In this document: positions 60,196-64,000 of the stretch, piece by piece
How positions within the stretch are numbered: position 1 is the stretch's first letter
Layout: each line of letters opens with the position of its first letter
Assembly (NCBI GenBank): GCA_965153355.1
Contig: OZ231128.1
Location: 34,658,001-34,722,000 of the forward strand
Length of the DNA stretch: 64,000 bases
Origin: Flaccisagitta enflata
Taxonomy: Eukaryota; Chaetognatha; Sagittoidea; Aphragmophora
Direction of reading: 5' to 3'
Notes under the pieces: generated by a model
Databases searched by the model: none
Told to the model about the DNA's origin: nothing
What the model saw: the letters and a program-made list of their open reading frames with translations, nothing else
Position numbers and translations under genes: made by a program

Positions 60196-60575
60196 GCAAA
60201 CAACCAGCAAACAAGAAAAGAAAAGTGAAAATGTTTTTGTGAAGCTGGGAAAATGCCTTATTACTTTTAACCGTTTTAAGATGCGTCATCGCATCTCTAA
60301 AAGAGGGTGTGTTCGTCCGTCGGTCCGTATGGTCATCACGCCTCTTCCCCCAAGAAATCTAAAAAACAGAAATTTTCACAAAAAGGATTCTAAAGCATTT
60401 CTAAGCACTTTCAATGATGCCGCAGCTGTTGTGGGTCATCTTTAGTGCAAAATCCAATAAATCGTAGGACGCATTGTTGCCCAATCGGGCATGCTTATTT
60501 TTTTTTTCCTTAGATGATTTCAAAATTTTTCCCACTTTTTTCAAAATTTTATCTCTCTGTCTCTCCATTTAGTTC

Positions 60576-60682
<107 letters not shown>

Positions 60683-60832
60683 CGTCTCTCTCAAAAGTTG
60701 TTTACTTGAGATAGAAAGGAGAAAAAATAACTAGTAGCGCCGGAGCGCCTGAGAGCACCCATCGCTGGGCGGCGCTTAGTTGAAGACGAAGGAAAAAAAC
60801 GCCGGTTTTTGAAACTCGATGCCGACCGGCGC

Positions 60833-61380
60833 TCATCTCGAGAAGGAGGAGGCAATGGCAGAAGCGGCAGCGGCAGAGGCGGCAGCGGCCGAAGCGGCAA
60901 TGGCAGAGGCGGCAGTGGCAGAAGCAACAGCGGCAGAAGCGGCAATGGCAGAGGCGGCAGCGGCAGAGGCGGCAGCGGCCACGGCAGAGGCGACTGCGGC
61001 AGAAGTGACAAGGGGCAGCAGAGGCAGGATCGGCAGCGGTAGAGGCGGCAACAGCAGTAGCGACACAGGCGGCAGAGGCAGAATCGGCAGCGGTAGAGGC
61101 GGCAATGGCAGAGGCGGCAGCGGCAGAAGCAACAGCGGCAGAGGCGGCTGCGGCAGAGGCGACTGCGGCAGAAGCAAAAAGAGGCAGCAGAGGCAGAATT
61201 GGCAGCGGTAGAGGCGGCAACAGCAGTAGCGGCAATGGCAGAATCGGCAATAGCAGAAGCGGCAATGGAAGAAGCGGCAGTGGCAGAAATGGAAGCGGCA
61301 GAAGCGGCAGCGGCAGTGGCAGAAGCGGCAGCGGCAGAATCGGCAGCGGCAGTGGCAGAAGCGGCAGGGGCGAATAAGAG
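60833..61380. repeat. GC-rich GGCAGC/GGCAGAG array, ~550 bp
   Basis: Units of GGCAGC, GGCAGAGGC and GGCAATGGCAGAG in a shuffled order. It is far more GC-rich than its surroundings and is open in several frames on both strands (Gly/Ser/Arg, Ala/Glu, Leu/Pro). A 330-codon minus frame (60702-61694) spans it and includes ~110 non-repetitive codons, but that part has no motif I recognise. Whether any of it is translated cannot be told here. Confidence 0.85.
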
Positions 61381-62090
61381 GCGGCACCTCGATGAGGGCG
61401 AAAGAGAGGGACAGAAAAGAAAATACCGGCGCTTAAAATCGGCAGCGTCGTGGCGGCGGCGGCAATGGTTGGGTGTTCATGGATGAGATATGGATCAGCC
61501 TCTGTGCCTGACATAAATGCATATCTCGTTTTTGGAGCAGTTTTTTCTTGGTCGTGTAACCTCTCTTTTGCTGAAGTAGAAAACGGAGATTTTGAATGAA
61601 TTGCTCTCAGGTATCTCTGTAGTCGTGCGATCCCAAATCTAAAGGCTAGATATACATTGCCACAGTCGTTCCTTCGGTTGCTAACACTTTGCATGACCGG
61701 CAGTCTAAGTTTGCTTCTATGCCCCCGCCCTTGTTGAATGGCCTTTCCTTAGAGCAGAGTTCCTACTAGCACGCGACTAGAGTAGTCGTGTTACCGTAAC
61801 AGTGTTATAAACACAGTCTTATTCGTGTATTCGGTCTCGTTAAAAAGCAACCAGGAACGAATGAAACACAGCCAAAGGCAATGCAACAGAAATAGAATAA
61901 AGAGAGCTTATAATTGGCGTAAATGGGAAATTGCAGATGGTAGAGTAGAGATGGATTGTCACATTGGCCAAAAAGATTTATCAGACTTCATGCGTAATTA
62001 CAGCATTTAAACTCTCTCTCTCTCTAAATAAAGATATGCCAGTGAATCAACTACCAATGGCGAAGATATCGGCGACCGTAGCCGAGGCAA
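61381..62090. other. No gene recognised; family 1 remnants
   Basis: CTAGCACGCGACTAGAGTAG with TCGTGTTACCG at about 61768 is a decayed family 1 end. The frame 61825-62010 (+) has no motif. Confidence 0.4.
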
Positions 62091-62094
62091 GTAC

Positions 62095-62215
62095 ACAACG
62101 GCAGCGCCTCTCCCGGCAGCGCCTCTCCCGGCGGCGCCTCTCCCGGCAGCGCCACTCCGCGCCTCTTGGTGTTTCTCGGTGTCTCCCAGCGTCTCTCGGC
62201 GCTCGATTTTCAAAG
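62095..62215. repeat. 16-bp GC-rich repeat (GGCAGCGCCTCTCCC)
   Basis: Four units of CGGCAGCGCCTCTCCC, then CTCGGTGTCTCCCAGCGTCT variants. Related in composition to the 60.8-61.4 kb array. Confidence 0.85.
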
Positions 62216-62993
<778 letters not shown>

Positions 62994-63173
62994 GCTAGGT
63001 GGAATAACTATCACTATTTCAAGTATTTGCGAAATGGAAGCGGACGCAAGTCGCAGAAGCGGAAATGGTTGAAGAGGCGTGGAACTTGACCGCTTCTGCA
63101 TCTCTTATGTCTATACAAATGACAGTAGTGAACCCCAATGCGCAACTATCTGTCTAAGGTTCACTAAAAACTA

Positions 63174-63298
63174 AAACAAGGCTGGATGCACGGCTACCCT
63201 AGTCGCGTGCGGGTGGGCAGGAGCAGTGCTGGACAAGGTCACTAGGTCATCTGGGCAGGAGCCGTATGCTCAAAAAGCTCAAAAACGCCGAAAAAGTA
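63174..63298 (+). mobile_element. Family 1 copy interrupted by family 2
   Basis: AACAAGGCTGGATGCACGGC, CTAGTCGCGTGCGGGTGGGC, GGAGCCGTATGCTC, AAAACGCCGAAAAAGTA. Family 2 follows directly. The mirrored junction is at 15686. Confidence 0.8.
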
Positions 63299-64000
63299 AA
63301 TAGTCGCAAAAGCGTTAGATGGTCAGTGGTACCCGTGCCCTGCATAGGTAGGTTGTCCTTGAAGTTGAGGGAGGGAGCAGGGCAGCGGCCCCGAAGGGTT
63401 CAATGACCTATGCTTTCACGCATCTGGGGAAATTTCTCCTTCTTCTTCTGGCAATTGAAGTTTGGGTCTTTCGGTGGAAATTTAGGAAATTAGGCCTGAA
63501 GGCTGAGATTTGGGCCTGGAGGCTCGAATTTGGGCCTGGAGGCTAGGATTTGGGTCAGGAGGCTAGGATTTGGGCCTTAAGGATGGGATTTTGGCGTTGA
63601 GGGTGAGATAGGCCGTTGAGGCTTGGATTGGGGCCTCGAGGTTGGGATTTGAGCATTTAGGCTGGAACTTGGGGCTCAAGGCTGAGATTTGGGCCTCAAG
63701 GATTGGATTTGGGCCTCCAGGATTAGATTTGGGCCTCCAGGATTAGATTTGAGCCTTGGGGATGGGATCTGAGCCTCAAGGATGGGATTTGGGCTTTGAG
63801 GCTGGGATTTGAGCCCAAGGCTGGGATTTGGGCTTTGAGGCTGGGATTTGGGCCTTGAGGCTGGGATTTAGGCCTCGAGGCTGGGATCAGGGTCTCGAGG
63901 CCAGGATTTGGGCCTTGATGCCAAAATAGGAGTCAGGGGGGGGGGACAGACAGACGGAGAAGAAGAAGAAGAAGGAGAAAATTCCCCATATGTGTGAAAG
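63299..64000 (-). mobile_element. Family 2 copy I (runs off the window)
   Basis: AATAGTCGCAAAAGCGTTAG, CAGTGGTACCCGTGCCC, GGGCAGCGGCCCCGAAGGG, CCTATGCTTTCACGCATC, an array of GGATTTGGGCCTTGAGGCTG units, nine or more G, GAAGAAG repeats and CCCCATATGTGTGAAAG at the edge. The closing GC module lies beyond the window. Confidence 0.8.

Noticed and set aside
60702-61694. 330-codon minus-strand protein
   Set aside because: Two thirds of it is the Leu/Pro/Ala reading of the GGCAGC array, and alternative frames are equally open; kept only as a finding to test.

Overview
This window is nuclear DNA of a eukaryote, very probably an invertebrate animal. The evidence is a spliced kinesin gene with GT-AG introns, very long microsatellites, and an extreme load of short non-autonomous transposons nested inside one another. 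The presence of a Penelope-like retroelement fragment with a GIY-YIG endonuclease fits an animal genome. I cannot name the phylum from the sequence alone. No prokaryotic gene organisation, operon, CRISPR array or rRNA gene was seen.

The only confidently recognisable host coding sequence is kinesin. Three + strand exons, all in phase 0 (6242-6337, 9200-9322, 20073-20171), encode the last third of a kinesin motor domain, the neck linker and the start of the neck coiled coil. The wording is closest to the kinesin-4/KIF21 group. The introns are 2.9 kb and 10.7 kb. Far downstream, 41964-42028 on the same strand is a typical first exon of a kinesin (start codon to the first motor-domain strand). 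So there is either a second tandem kinesin gene or a scrambled gene or assembly.

Everything else is repeats. (1) 1-6.2 kb: a large mosaic inverted repeat carrying nested insertions. (2) 6.3-20 kb: kinesin introns with a 467-bp TTG microsatellite, a 13-bp satellite, a 46-bp satellite, and, splitting that satellite, a 4.17-kb element with ~160-bp terminal inverted repeats, an exact 8-bp target duplication and a decayed Penelope-like ORF inside. (3) 20-29 kb: microsatellites and a 1.1-kb tandem triplication built on a 666-bp palindrome. (4) 29-41.9 kb: microsatellites, satellite-bearing elements, a mariner-type MITE and a few weak exon candidates. (5) 42-55 kb: a dense series of 0.1-1.8 kb inverted-repeat elements, several showing TA target duplications, one carrying a nested 89-bp MITE with its empty site visible nearby. 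(6) 55-64 kb: dinucleotide repeats, a GC-rich GGCAGC-type array and more dispersed elements.

Two abundant families recur throughout. Family 1 (~150-200 bp) runs from an AACAAGGCCGGATACACGG end to a terminal hairpin ending GCGACTAAAAA; its complementary arms co-vary between copies. Family 2 has an inverted module (GGGCAGCGGCCCC...CCTATGCTTTCACACA) on each side of an array of ~15-20-bp repeats and a right end TAACGCTTTTGCGACTATT. An empty site at 4.86 kb shows that it inserts without a target duplication, as non-autonomous Helitron/Helentron elements do. Family names and superfamily assignments here are my own inference.
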